Shown here one piece after another: positions 35,997 to 49,121 of a stretch of DNA of 64,000 nucleotides. Location of the stretch: NCBI GenBank assembly GCA_019022495.1, contig JAFEKR010000016.1, positions 372,001 to 436,000 of the forward strand. The letters run 5' to 3'. The position numbers and the translations under genes were made by a program. The notes beneath the pieces were generated by a model. That model did no database searches and was not told the DNA's origin. It worked only from the letters and a program-made list of their open reading frames with translations. Numbering within the stretch: position 1 is the first letter of the stretch; every line of letters starts with the position of its first letter. This DNA is from Epichloe hybrida (taxonomy: Eukaryota; Ascomycota; Sordariomycetes; Hypocreales; Clavicipitaceae).

Positions 35997-38222
35997 CTAC
36001 CTTTTCCGTTTCTTGGCCTTGTCGACTCCAGCCGAGCCAGCCGCTGTAATGGGAGCTGCTGGCAAAAGAGCGGGCTGCGATGGAGCGGTCACTTCCTCCT
36101 TCTTGATCGGCACGCCCATGTGGCGACCATATCGTCCCTTGCGACCGTTGCCTTCATCTTCGCTGATACATTGATCAGCCGAAAGTCCCGCATCCCGACA
36201 ACGTCCGCAAGGACGCTGGCGATCGCAGCCCTTCTTGCTCTTGCGACAGCGCTGGCAGCGAGGTTTGGTTGAAAGATCCGGGTGCTCATCTCCGCCCGGC
36301 TGAGAAACGTGACCGACCGACGCGACGGATGCTTTTCTCGAATGGTTTGTGGATGCAGGAGACATTGGGCCAGGTGCGGTGGCGGCAGAAGTGCCGCCAG
36401 CGGCGACAGGAGGTAGTTTCTTGGTCTTGATGGTGTTGGCATGTCGAGGTGGCTTTGGCGCCTTTTGCGTCGACGGCTTGGTTGCCGAAGTAGCGACGGG
36501 TTTGTGCTTGGAGGAGGCCGACTTTGCCTTTGCCGATCCGGCCTTGTGAGCGCCGGACTTGGACGCTAACTTTCCATCTCGATAGCCAGCCTCATCGCTG
36601 CTGACATCGGCCGTCTCAGTGGAAGGAAGGAAGGGAGTCTCGGTAGACGGGTAGATCAACCGAGCGGTGCCAGTAGAGTCCATCTTCTGCCGGCGAGGTG
36701 CTGGCATTTCGTCTCCGCTGGAACTGTCGCCATCGCTAGTGGCTCCAGTAGAGGATGCGGCCTCGGCGCGACCACTGAATGTGTCATCCAGCGTGGATGC
36801 AGAGGTGCGGCCGTGTGAAATGTTGGACATCTCTCCCAGTCGCATGAGCTGGATGGCGACGTCCTTGTCCTCCTCTGACATGCAACTACCGACGGTGGGG
36901 TCGGGCGTGGGCAGCACACCACCCATGCCAGACCCTACACCGCTGCCATTACTGGCATAGCCGATGCTGTCGCGGGAGCGATGGCCGTGCGCCGGTGTGG
37001 CATACATGGTAGGCTGAGCATTGTTATAGCCCTGGGGGGATTGCATCGGTCGAGGGTTGGCAAATGGGTGCTGCCCCGGATGGACAAACGGTAATGATGG
37101 GCGATGATGCTCGACACGACGAGCCGGCGAAACAGAGGGATTTGAAGTAGCCGCAGGCATCTGAGGCGGTGCGAACAACGGCAGCTCCTACAAAGCGCCA
37201 AAGCTGGTCAGTAACAAGTCTAGAAGCGGAAACGGTGGGAATAAATTGGCTCGGTCCGGATGATGATGGTGGAGAAGAATGACTCGGCATGTCAAGTTTC
37301 TTACCGAACTCTCGAACTTGGCTCGCTTGCGACGTCCGCCTTCAACAATATTCTCGACGCTGATGTCGGTCGTGCCCAGCTGCTCCTTGGCCTTGGCAGA
37401 AGCACTGCTGGCAGCGCCATCGCCGCTGCTGTAGCCGTTCAGACTGTCGCTGTAAGCATCGGCATGCGCGTAATTGATTGACCTCCGATCTCTGGCAGAT
37501 TGGGACCGGCCATGCTTCTCACTTGTGCTGACCGAGTCACTCCTTCGAACATGGCCATTGACAGGAGACGGGCTACGTCGCCGTGAGCTCCTAGAGTTGG
37601 GTCTGGCAATATCTTGAGCATAGCCCTGGTGTTGCTGTTGCTGAGGTGGATGACCATCCTGCTCACAGTAGGACTCGGCAGTGTTGCTCACAGGGGCCCG
37701 GTGGAATGTTGACTGCTGGCCAATGGGTCCTGATATTACAGGAGGTTCCTCAATGACACGGACATAGACGACCATGTTGTTCTTGAAGTTTTCGTACCGA
37801 GCGATGAGGGTATTGCCATGTTCGTCCTCAAAGCTGACACCTTTGGACCCAGTGGGACCAGAGTACAGGCCGTAAAAGTTCTTGACGGTGGTGACTATTG
37901 AGTCTGTGGTATCATGGGGAAATATCTGCACCCGCATGGGCAAGCGCGCGCGATATTGTGGCGATTCGAGAAAGAGAAGCTCGAATGCGACATTCTTGGG
38001 TGTTGTTGGAAGCCCCGGCGACACACTGCCACCATTGGGAGACTCCCCATGCGAAGTATTGACGGGCGACATGGAAATCATGACGCCGGACAGTGGTTTG
38101 TTTGTTCGGGCAGTGAATTCTGCTTCTTCGCCGTATTGCGAAATATTGAAATCGGCCGGAACGAGCGTCCAGCCAAGGCTGGAGTGGTTTGGGGAAAGAC
38201 CGGCTCCTCGTGCGGGTTTTGT
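35997..38222 (-). CDS. Fungal regulator with C-terminal Zn2Cys6 cluster (5' exon not placed)
   Basis: The two exons I can support are 37305-38222 and 35997-37187, in phase, with a 117-bp intron (GTAAGA to TTTGTAG); they give 702 residues. The N-terminal part holds a conserved-looking 90-residue domain (VAFELLFLESPQYRARLPM to NNMVVYVRVIEEPP), then low-complexity Ser/Gln-rich sequence. Near the C-terminus is a Zn(II)2Cys6 cluster (CQRCRKSKKGC, then CGRC and a sixth Cys), followed by a basic tail KKRKR that can serve as a nuclear signal. Most Zn2Cys6 factors carry the cluster at the N-terminus, so this order is notable. No ATG exists between the acceptor (CAG before 38222) and 38520, so a start exon must lie upstream. 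A good donor (GTAAGTCC, about 38789) may end a leader or start exon. I do not know its targets. Confidence 0.8.
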
Positions 38223-38950
38223 CTGTGAGCGACGAGAGAAGTTGTGCGGGCGGGTGGGTGGTGGGTGGTGGATGGATGGATTGACGCAGCCAGGCGCCAA
38301 AGTGCCAGAGAGAGCAGAGAAGGCAGAGTCGCTCGATGGCCCTCAAGAGACTCTGTGTTTTCTGTGGACTTCTGTATGGTATGAATGTATGATTGTACGA
38401 TCGATAACCACTCGTTGATGTCTCTCTGAGCACAGCCAGGGAAAAAAACACCGCCGTCAAGGCTGAGGGCGGTAAGCGCCAACTCGATGTTGGGATCCAG
38501 GCTTGCGCGGCACAGCAATACTTGGCTAGGAGGGAGATGGCACCTACTCAGACAGTATCTACTGAAGGTTCACAGTGATTAGCATATATCGTGGCACCAA
38601 CGGCTTGAACGATGTCGAAATGCCCCTCGTCAGGGCTGTTCTGTGTCCTTGATGGCTTGCTACCGATGGTCGGGGCAATGCGAGCCTGGCACGGCACGAG
38701 TACAGCGCCGCAGTGACGATACGGCTTGGAATGGCTCAAATTGAGACTCCACGGTGATTGCGCATGACGATAGAGACGATGGGACTTACCAGAGATGTCG
38801 GGAGGGGCTTGGATGGTTGTTGACGGTGACCAGGATGGAAAGAATGTGTGTGTTGGGGGAAAAGAGGAGCAGGCTGGCGAGGTCGAACGATTTGTTCGCT
38901 GGCTGGCTGGCTGCCCGGGCGCACCAGCAGCGCGCAGTGGAAAGAGGCCG

Positions 38951-38998
38951 CTGGCCAGCGCTGGTCGGCGCTGGTCGGCGCTGGTCGGCGCTGGTCAG
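38951..38998. repeat. 10-bp tandem repeat (GCTGGTCGGC)
   Basis: About four copies of the unit, ending in a variant GGTCAGGC. It lies in the probable leader region of the regulator gene. Confidence 0.85.
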
Positions 38999-39698
38999 GC
39001 CTCTGGTAGGTGTCATTGTCCGGTGAAGATGGCCAATGGGTCGTATGCGAGGGCCTGAAACATGGCCAGTAGGTCGCTGATGGGCCCCCCAATGGTTCTC
39101 TCTCGCTCGGACTGGGCTTGGAGTGAGTTCACTGATCAGAGCCCGCGACCTTGTTTCCTCTTCTTTTCCCACTGCTTGGACTACGGATCCGTACTACGGA
39201 TCATACGTAACAAACTCTTGTTTTTGCTCTGGGATGGCTATCATTATGCTTCAAGTCCAACTGCGGCCAGGCCAGCCCACTACTCTTAAAATGTTTCCGC
39301 CCGTCACTAAACTAAACATGGCCGGGTGGAAATGGAAATGCCTGTGCGCAAGGGGACAGGCGTCAGGTTCATGGAGGAAGGAGGGCAAGAGGAGGAAAGA
39401 TGGTGGGATTGCCAGCGTCAATGCCGATCTCCGTGCTACTCGTCGGAGTGGATGGTGAATCCATAATAAGGCGCCCGTGAAGAACCCCTCGAGAAGGCCA
39501 AGGCCATGCCTTTATGTACTCCGTACATCCGTATACTCCGTAGTAGCACTCGACATGGCAGAAACGGTGGTGTGGCGTCACTGCGCAGCCGCAAGTGGTG
39601 GGCAGCTCTGTTCCGTGCCCCCCCCCTCCAGGCCAGGCCTGCCACTGGAGACCACGGGGGCTTTTCATTCGCTCGGCCACGCTGGACCAGCTCCGTCT

Positions 39699-39754
39699 GC
39701 TGGCTGGTCACTGGCTGGTCACTGGCTGATGACTGGCTGGTCACTGGCTGGTGA
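39699..39754. repeat. 12-bp tandem repeat (CTGGCTGGTCA)
   Basis: Four to five copies of CTGGCTGGTCA, one with TGATGA in place of GGTCA. Non-coding context. Confidence 0.85.
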
Positions 39755-40032
39755 AGTCGTAACTGGCAAAGTCTTGTATCTGCGGCCCCAACACCAGCCA
39801 GTTGAGGTGTGACAAGTCCATCACGGTTTGCGTGCCAGGAAAGCGACTGAGGTCAAATGCATCATTCCTCCGTCCCTTTGGGCCAATCTGGGCCATTCCG
39901 TGGGCACACAACTTCCTCGCTCGCTTCTTCCACTCAAGCAAGCCCTTGCTTGATACCTTTCACCTTGCGCGAGGGCACACTGTACATATCTTGATGTGGG
40001 GCTCTCATTTTTGTGTGCAACGATCCCAGATC

Positions 40033-40085
40033 ACGACACGACACGACACGACTGCGACTGCGACTGCGACTGCGACTGCGACTCT
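40033..40085. repeat. Adjacent microsatellites (ACACG)n and (ACTGCG)n
   Basis: Three copies of a pentamer run directly into five to six copies of the hexamer ACTGCG. Confidence 0.9.
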
Positions 40086-42800
40086 CAAGAAAAGAAATGT
40101 GAGATTATGGGCAAGATCCATGCAGACATTGACTTTTGCCAGCTTGCAATGGCTTCATCGTCCAGGAAACTCGAAGCACTTGAGACCAGGGAGAACTCGC
40201 AACGGCCGACCATACCACGTTGACTATTTCTTTTCTTGATACTCCGTTTGCCAGCTTTAAAAGTGGCTCCCCTCCACTCATCCAGCATCTTCAGTCTGGT
40301 GACCATTTCCCAGCCATGCTAGACCGGACATGATATTCATCACGGATCGCAAGCTTGGATTGCTCCGATATGCGCCCAAAGTCTCCATCTAGCGGCAGCA
40401 ACAAGGGCAAGGCACTCGGCGCTGTAGGAAAAGAGCTACAGTTTTGTACAAGTGCGACATGGACGGCTTGACAATGATAGAACGTGACGATGGGTGAGCT
40501 CTGCGCTGGCTTTGATACCCCCCCTCCCCTCCCATTGCATGATCACAGACTCACAGGATTGTCTGCCTGCAAGTCTACGTTTGTCTGTCCGCAAGTGGCC
40601 GCAAGCCCGCATTCCGAACTCATGGCAACAGACCACGAACATGTCCTCGACAGCTTGGCTATGGCGCCGGTTGTTGCCAACGAACGTTGACCATCCTTCG
40701 CCTTGCCACGCCCCGCCCGCTGGCATTGCCTGCAGGGATCTGAGCGACAAGCGGAGTCCGGGTGCCTGGACTTTCTCTGGAGGTGTGGTGGGGTGAATGA
40801 ACGCCTGGCTTCATTCAAGGTTCGAACAGGCCGGCCCTTGCTTGATCTCTCGTCTCATTCTCTTCCTCATTCTCTTCCACAGAGTCTTGAGTGGTTTGTT
40901 GGCAGAGTGAAGGCTTGGATATGAAATCCAAAACCCGATAGACTTGGGCCATCCGACTCTGTCCACACCAAGACCTCTCGTCTACCTATTGTTGCATGTT
41001 GTATAAAAAAAAAAAAAGTGTGATGGGCAGTCTACTCCGCAACTTGGCACAACGGCACACGACTTGGTAATGACATGCCTTGCAGGGATTTTTCAACGGA
41101 GCACGCATGTACGGACTGGGGTAGAGACGGTAAAGACTACCTGGAACAAGAAACACTCTCCCCCGATTCCTGATTCAAGTTCGCAGGGGAACACAAGGAA
41201 GTAGCACGTTTCATGCCATTGATTGCGCTATGTAGGCGCATGGCAAGCTATCAAGGTGGGCGCTACCAACCTGAGCGACGATGTTCAGCAAACAACGTAT
41301 CGGTCGGTCAGGATAACAAAAATGCTACCTTCTACCGACTGCGCTTCTTGCGACATGGTGCGAAGTCCGTCATCATAGGCGCCACGCCACGGCCGGAGGG
41401 ATAAAAGATGGAGCCATTGATATCAACCGCCACGGTGTGCGTGCGTGCATGATCAAGATAACGGCAGAGTTGCCATCATGGCCTTTTTGTCTACCAGAGC
41501 TCGGGATGCAAGCACGCATCATGAATGAAGTTGTGCTCGGCCTCCCTGGGATATTACGTTTGGCGGGAGTACCAGATAGAATCGTGATTGACTTTGAACA
41601 AGTCATGGAGCTGCAGACCGAAACGCCATTGGATCCCCTGGTGGTCCTGGCGCATGCGCGCTCATGCACGCATAATAGTGAAAGAAGTGACGGGGAACTG
41701 GAAAACGGCGATTCATGAAGGACCCAAAGGTTGTTTGAGAGTTGCGTTGGATAATAGCAGCATCCCATCAATCCCGATGTGCTGTCGAAACAGCCTACAG
41801 GGTAGTGCCGAGCTGCGCGCCTCAGTCAGGATTCATTTCATTGTCATTTTGGCCAGGCCCTCTTGATGAGAACATGTATGCACCGACGCCCACCACCGCC
41901 TGCTTATCAGGTACCATCAGGTACCACCCATCAGGTACCATCCGTCATTCATCACGATGACCTTGATCAACTCGGGTTGGGAAGGACGCGGCCCGCTCCT
42001 GGCGTGACAGTGATGAATCCTCGGGCACATGTTACATAAATGGCTTGTGTTCCCCTCCTCTCCCCTCCTCTCCTCTCCTTGTGGACTCGCCGACGGAGCT
42101 GGCTTTCCGGTGCCAGATCGGCGTTGCATTCGCACAAGTCGCTTTCTCACCACTGCGTGCTGGGTAATAATCAGGCAGCCCAGCATGCTGCCCGTTCAAG
42201 GAATTGAGTGCTGAGCAGTAATCTAGCAATGACAAAACTAGAATGCAGTTCTAGAGGTCCTATGGTACTTTTCGCGCATTTCATACATTCGCGACCCGTT
42301 GAGCAGAGGTGGTTGGGGGACGACGGCCCAAACGAGGCGCATGGACCAAACGCCAGAAACATTTTTCGGTCACGCAACACGATTGGATTGGGACATGACA
42401 TCTTTCACATCGTTCGCGCAACCTGTCTAGCAGCGACTCGACGCCCCCGAGGCTAGTAGCAGGCAGACAAGGCCGTAAGCATAATAGTAAAAACGGATGC
42501 GACAACAGCACACCAGCGCTACGAATCCGATATGACGAATTCGCTACGTTGTGGACGAGTCGGCGCCAGGTGGCTGAGGATAGCTCGGGCTGCTGCTCGG
42601 GTGTGCGCACACCGTTATTCATTAGCGTCTGCGTGGCTTTGCGTGGCACTCAGCAAAACTGGACTTGGCGTGAAGCACCCTGGGCAGTTTGCCTGTCAAA
42701 AGGTTCGACTTCTCTGTCGTCGCCGCCATCACTTGCGCAATTGAACCACATGTGTCGCCTCGTGCGTGAGAGATGCGCGCCGGCGCTCGTCAAGGGACGA

Positions 42801-42829
42801 CTTCTCACTCTTCTCACTCTTCTCACTCA
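42801..42829. repeat. 9-bp tandem repeat (CTTCTCACT)
   Basis: Three exact copies in non-coding DNA. Confidence 0.85.
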
Positions 42830-44042
42830 GCAAGTCACTTGGCGGATTCGACAACGACGATGAAACGCTGGCTTGAGCTTGCGCCGCTATAAAGTTGGAA
42901 TTCGACCACCGGCGCGGCGCGTACGGGATCGCGCGCGAATGAAACCTCAGATGAACCCGGCACATATGTATGGCCGACTTGTTTCTCAGCGCCGCTTGTA
43001 TTACTCCGTGGGCGGGGTGGTGAGTACGTAAATGTAATAGGGCCGTTGAGTAATGAGCGGGGATCACGTGTGTCCGCGTAAAGTTGGTGACATTTGCAAA
43101 ACTGCGTTGACGCGGTACACAATGAACTACTCCATGGGCTTGTTCTTACCACATGCGCTGAACTTTGAGCGAAAAAAAAAAAAAAACCTGCAACCATGCT
43201 CGGAACTTGTCCAGATGTATGAAGATACAAGTCGGACATAGTCTTCACATGCCTGCATCTTGATTGCTAGAAGTGCTGATGAATTTCACTTTTCTCTCAC
43301 TTATGAATACTCGTTGGTGAGACGCGACGGATAATGAAAAACGTTCTAATTAGGACTAGCGCCTGAGCAGTGCGGACCGGCTGGGGCAGAATGCCGGAAA
43401 GTGAACCCATTGTCATCGTCCGGACGACGGATTGATGGGGGCCATTGGGGGCCCGCTTCGAATTTGATGACTCGATCTGGTCAAGGCACGGCACAGGCCT
43501 GTGCCGTGCCTTGGCCCGTGCACTGCATACCACTTTTTGTCTTCAATCGACGCGGCTGCGCGGCCTGTGACTGGCTGGCGGCGGCAGATGAAGCCCCCTT
43601 TGCATAACAATCCAGTCGCAGGACTAATAATGCGAACTAGTCTGTCTGTCCGGCCCAGCCCAGCCTAGCCCAGGACCGGGGTAAATAAACAAATACATGT
43701 AAACACTCAACAAAAAGGTGCAAAGCCGGCCCCATGCCATTCGATGGCTCGCTTGCTAGCTAGCTTGCGCTTGCAATTGGCATGATCATGTTGGGTTGTG
43801 CTATCAACTCATAAGCCTATTAAGCCCTGCATGCGCGTTTATTTTTATTATGAACATTTTTGACAGCCATATCGACCACGGCCCGTCTGGTACCCGTAGC
43901 GACGGATAAGTCCAACCATGCGTTTTGCTCGATTTCTTGCATCATCCATAATTCACCAGTTCTTTGTCCTGTTGGAGTTGTTTATTTTACTGCTTTCCAC
44001 AACACACCACTGCTGCTGAATTACGACTGGTTTCTGCCTGGT

Positions 44043-44120
44043 CGCCCATCGCCCATCGCCCATCGCCCATCGCCCATCGCCCATCGCCCATTCCCATCCC
44101 CCCAATCCCCCCAATCCCCC
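44043..44120. repeat. Heptamer tandem repeats (CGCCCAT)n and (CCCCAAT)n
   Basis: Seven copies of CGCCCAT, then a short CCCCAAT run. It sits about 1 kb upstream of the cyclin start codon, where it could affect promoter activity; this is inference from position only. Confidence 0.88.
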
Positions 44121-45096
44121 CATCGCATCACCAATTTCCCCTTCTTCCATCCTTTTTCGGTTAGGAGATTTGCGGATACCCAAAATACGCAGAACTACCA
44201 GGATTCGGGTTGGGTTATTGAGGATCGACCCAGCCGCCAACCTGTCCTCGGCCTAGTTTTTCTTCTTTCTGTCTTTTCGTCTTTCCCTTTTCTAGCGCAT
44301 GACGCTCATCACGCTTTCGCACAAAGGCCGACACGACGCTGGCATCTATCTACGCGGTGGCCTCGACTGTATCCCTTTAATTCCCAGCCCCGGACAAGTC
44401 TCCTTCCCGACCTGCCAAAAGTGAACTGCACCGTGTGCTGGCTGAACGGCTGGGCGCATAGTAGTTGCTGTCTGCTCTGCTCTGGCCTGCTCGGTAAGGT
44501 GAGCCCCAGAACACCAAAAATCACGGCCCTCTCGAGTCCGTGTCGACTGAGCACTTGCCAACTCGCTCGCGGCTGCTCTTGTCTGGCTTGTTCACGTCTT
44601 TCCTTGTTTCTTTGTGTGTGCTGACTCGAGAACAAGAGGCTCTCGGTTGCTTATCACCTCTCAATTCTACGGAGACATAGCCTTTTCCGCAATCTACTCT
44701 GGCTCAGACACGTCTCAGAGTCCGCATTTCTTAACCTTCGACTTTGCCTCAACCGGGGAAATCAACACACACATACGGATAAAGAAAGGCACGTCTTGAT
44801 TAAAAAAAGAAAAGAAAAAAGAAACAACAAAACACGACAAGCACCCACTGCATCCTTGCATCGGCCGACGGGCTTTTCTTGTCTTCTTGTTTCGCTCTCC
44901 TCCCCCCTTATTTACATGACGTCGTCGACGCGATCGATTGCGCATTGTCGAAGTTGAGGGTCCGCGAGGTTGTCTCTTCTTCCTCACGAGGTTGCCTGCC
45001 AGAGCCGCGCCTCCCTCTCGAGTAGGATTCCCGCATTATCTTTAGAATTTCTGTTCTTATCTATTCTTCTGTTGTCACTCGCTCAGAAGGGACAAG

Positions 45097-47458
45097 ATGG
45101 ACGCCAGGGTACGTGCATTTTTGTTTTCTTTCTTCAGCCTCAACAGCTCTTGCAGAGCCTCACCCCTCCCAGGCCCCAGCGAGGGCTCTTCCCTTCTTCC
45201 CTCTTCCTGTGCGGAAGCTGGAGCTAGCGATTCGCGGCCTTGCATGAACCTTGCTGACAATTGTGTGTTCTACACACCTCTAGCCCTTCCGACCTCGCGG
45301 TTCTGAAAACAACATTCAGTCTCTCCACCAAAAACACAAGTCGACAGGCAACTTGGTCATGGCTGCCGCCGCTACCGCCACGGTTGGCTTTCGTGGTCCA
45401 GCGAAACGTGCTGCGTTTGGCGATGTGACCAATATGCCCAAAAACACGGTCGGCGGACTCCACGACGGAAAATTGGCAAAGATGCCGACGATCAACGGCA
45501 TTCCCAATGCGACCTTGATCAACAAGGAGAACGCTCCATACAAACACGGCGGCAAGGACTCCCTTGTCCGTCCTGCACAACGGCCGAGCACTGCGTCGTT
45601 CAGCAGACCAAGCTGGATGGTATTCCCTGATGCAGGAAAGAAGTCGGCGGCGGTAGGCACTGGCAAAGACGCGAGAGCAGCAGCCATGTCTGCTGCTGGA
45701 GTTCAAGCTGGATACCCAAGCGTCGTTGCACGACCCCGAACGACACATGCATCTTCTGACAGAGAAGCTGTTGTGCCTTCGTCTACAGCCACATTTGACG
45801 CACCGCCCATGCAGCCTCGTCATCACAAGAGCCAGCCACATTTGAAACAATCACGGCAACCGATGCTTCGCCGAACGCAAAGTAAACAGTTTGAACACCT
45901 TGACCAGTCACTCGACAAGCCTACCCGAGAGTCAGCTGCGGCGAACTCGGATTACATCGGAATTCCTGCCAGCATCGTGGAAGAGCAACTTTACGCTCAT
46001 CTCCCTTACTGTGCTGATGATGACCACGAGCTGCTGCACGCGGTGAATCACGTAGACGCGTACCCTGAGCTTTCCTCAAAGCTGGACCTCATCTCTGAAG
46101 AAGCTCACCAAACTCACAACCCTGCCAAGGAAAGTCACACGCAAACACTGTCAGAGCCAGAAGAGTACTGGGACGAGGAAGAGGACGAGGACTATGACGA
46201 TCAAGATCAAGCATACACTACCGCTCACTCTTTCCGGTCGCAAAACATGACCACTGGCGGCGTGACCACCATTCTTGCGCCATCAATCACTTCCAAGACA
46301 CAGCGCGAGCTAGAAGAAGCGAAGCTTGAAGTTCAGCAAACTCGAACTTTGGATGATATTGAAGAGGAAATGTGGGACGTCAGCATGGTGGCCGAGTATG
46401 GAGAGGAAATTTTTGAGTACATGCGGGAGCTGGAAGTATGTTGTTGATCGCCCACTCCTTCCTGCTGGTACCTTGTCTTTATGAGGGTCGTGCTTGCCAC
46501 TGCTCCAAGTAGAGCGTACGTTCGTGACGGTTTTGAGTCCTTTACTAACATGGCGTGTGTCTACTCCAGATTAAAATGCAGCCGAATCCTCACTACATGG
46601 AAATGCAGACTGAAATTCAGTGGACGATGCGGTCAGTTCTTATGGATTGGCTTGTACAAGTTCACAACCGATTCAGCTTGCTGCCCGAGACCTTGTTTCT
46701 CACTGTCAACTACATTGATCGATTTTTGTCGTGCAAGATTGTGTCGATTGGGAAACTGCAGCTGGTTGGCGCCACGGCCATTCTGGTCGCATCAAAATAT
46801 GAAGAGATCAACTGTCCCTCTCTCGAGGAAATCGTATACATGGTAGATGGTGGCTACACACCAGAAGAGATACTCAAGGCCGAGCGCTTCATGCTGAGCA
46901 TGCTCAGCTTCGAGCTTGGTTGGCCAGGCCCAATGAGCTTTCTCCGTCGGGTGAGCAAAGCCGACGACTACGACCTCGACACACGCACGCTTGCCAAGTA
47001 CTTTCTTGAGTTGACAATCATGGATGAGCGCTTTGTCGCGTCGCCTCCCAGTTTTCTGGCTGCCGGAGCCCACTGCTTGTCGAGGTTGATTTTGAAGAAG
47101 GGCGATTGGGTAAGTCTCTCTTGGTCTCTCTTGTCTAACAAGAAGCCTGTTTGATTTCTTTTATATGCGGTCCGTATCTTTACTGACCGCCTCTTTGCAG
47201 ACCAAGGCACACGTCCACTACTCTGGATACACTTGGGCCCAGCTACGGCCTCTAGTGACCACGATGATTGAGTGTTGCGAGCGCGCACGTCTTCATCATT
47301 GTGCCGTGTTCGAAAAGTATCAGGAGAAGAGATTCAAGGAGGCCTCGGCTGTTGTCCAGCACGCCTTGGACGCCGGGTTCACCCTGCCTAATCATGCTGT
47401 TCCTGTTCGACCTGTCCTTGTACCGTTGGGTGGACTGTCGGATCGCTCGGCGGAATGA
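45097..47458 (+). CDS. G2/mitotic B-type cyclin, 4 exons
   Basis: Activating subunit of the mitotic cyclin-dependent kinase (NimE/Clb type), 653 residues. Exons are 45097-45108 (only MDAR), 45284-46435, 46570-47109 and 47201-47458. The N-terminus carries degradation signals for the anaphase-promoting complex: a D-box-like RAAFGDVTN (about 44-52) and a KEN box in LINKENAP (about 79). A long acidic, low-complexity linker follows. The cyclin box starts at IKMQPNPHYME and includes MRSVLMDWLVQVH (the MRAIL-type patch), LTVNYIDRFLS and a second cyclin fold through exon 4 (YSGYTWAQLRPL). The linker is longer than in many relatives. The 12-nt first exon is unusual: the alternative start at the Met of LVMAAAA (45359) would give a protein lacking only the first 27 residues. 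The leader upstream is long and CT-rich. Confidence 0.93.
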
Positions 47459-49121
47459 GCAAACGACTTGTTGGTCCCCGCGGAAATTTAATGATTGCAT
47501 CGAGCCAGTCTCTCCGCCCGCATTGTTGAGAATTGCCTGTCTGAGCATGTTTACATACACACATACACCACCACACACAGCTTTGCCAGCTGGATTTGTT
47601 GATCGAGCATGGTCGAAACTGGACATGTCATTCTGCGGAGTTGTCCCTAGTCTGCCGCCGTGTTCCATGGTTATTTCAAGATGGCACCTGTGGCCAGAAA
47701 CACCTAATATGTGGACTTTGCTGTCCCGTTGGGACTACCAAAGACTCGCCCCACGACGGTTTCTTCATATGAAAGTCTCTGACAAGTTCTTGTTGTGTTT
47801 TTTTTCCCTTAACGAGTTTTATGACTTGGTTTGCATCTTTTTTGGTCAGTCTTCCAGTACACCTGGTCGACGCTGCTCTTCTGTTCCACATTTTCGGCGT
47901 TTTCGGGCTTGCTCTTTTAGACAGTTAATTGTGTTTTTCTTTCCCGGAACGGACATATATACCGCATCAAAAAGGAAGGAGTATTCTGGCACATTCGGCG
48001 GATGTAGTGCTGCGTTTTGATTCCTCTTCGTTTCCAATTTCCCCTTTTACTTGTCACTCAGATTCCAAAGTCTGCTTGATGGCCCCTGGTATGAGACGCA
48101 GAGGCAGAAAGTACGCCGCAGAGAAGCCTTGCCAGGAGGACGATGCTGTCTATAGCCGGCTGCGTGGCGGTGTGGCAGGAGAAGGTCGACATTTTTGTAT
48201 GAATTAATCTTTTGCTCAGATAATTGGGCAGTGCTGTGGCTATGGGAGGTATCTTTTGTTGAGACATATTTAAAAGCCTACTGTGAGGCGGTTAATACCA
48301 GGCGATTTGGCATACCGTACATGTATGATGATGAATGTGCACCGTGAATTGTATGTATTTTGCACTTTTTGGCTTGGGATAGTACTCATTGGAGACGAGC
48401 GAGTCATCGTCAATCATGATGAGGGCAAGTGAGGCTATGCTCATGATGGACGCGTAAGTGTTGAACCGATTGCATCAAGGAGGGGAGATGATGGAGACAA
48501 GACGTCGAGGTTGAAGATTGAAATACCGAGCATGCATCATGTCCAGTTCGCAACAGAGTACACAGATGGATGACCGAGCATACGCAAGTCGTCGTTATCG
48601 AGTACACATAAATCACGCGAAGCTGCAGCGTCGGAACCGGCCGCCGTTGGTGCGACTTGTTTGGTGGTTCTACCCCCACTGTACATGGCAAAAGTTGCTT
48701 CTCGACTTCCTCGTCGGCCTTCGCGACTTGCCCAGGAACAATATTCCTCCGACGTCCCTCCGGTGACCCGTGTCCTCCCGAGCCCACTTTCACTTTTTCG
48801 TCTTCACCTTCACTTTCGACTTTGCCCTGGCCGGCCTCTCCCACCCCTGTACGGTTAAAGGGAAAACGAAAGGCGAATCAGAGCCCTTTTTTCCCAGGGT
48901 TCTCTCTCGGGCACGCGCGCGCTGTTTCACTCGCTCTTTCAATTCCGTGCCATTGGCTTGCTGCTCTCGGAACCCAACATTCTTTGGTCGTCTCGATCCG
49001 ATTCGGGACAAACAACAAGACCTTTTTCCCTTCCTCGGTCGATAGGAGACGACTTTCTGGCGCGTGATTTTAATATACCCACGCATATAGACCTGTATTT
49101 GTTCTTCATCTTTCCCCCATA
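47459..49121. other. Intergenic, no gene seen
   Basis: Probable 3' region of the cyclin gene, then the promoter of the carrier gene, whose last 350 bp are C/T-rich. I find no frame with start, codon pattern and family resemblance. Confidence 0.5.

Larger units (their letters stand above)
38223..45096. other. About 6.9 kb without a recognisable protein gene
   Basis: It contains the unplaced 5' exon and leader of the regulator gene on its left (probably 38790-39100, minus strand) and the pyrimidine-rich leader of the cyclin gene on its right (about 44250-45096). Between them I find only short, mutually overlapping frames without family resemblance, poly-A runs (41004-41018, 43170-43185), and many short tandem repeats listed separately. 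A non-coding RNA or long regulatory region is possible but nothing in the sequence proves it. Confidence 0.5.

Noticed and set aside
44043..44091. CRISPR-like or telomeric repeat
   Set aside because: The CGCCCAT units are directly abutting with no spacers and are not TTAGGG; it is a simple tandem repeat.
43860..44624. Plus-strand open frame of 254 codons upstream of the cyclin
   Set aside because: It is driven by C/T-rich leader sequence and the CGCCCAT repeat (Ser-Pro-Ile-Ala-His-Arg-Pro repeats). No ATG context or homology; most likely promoter and 5' leader.
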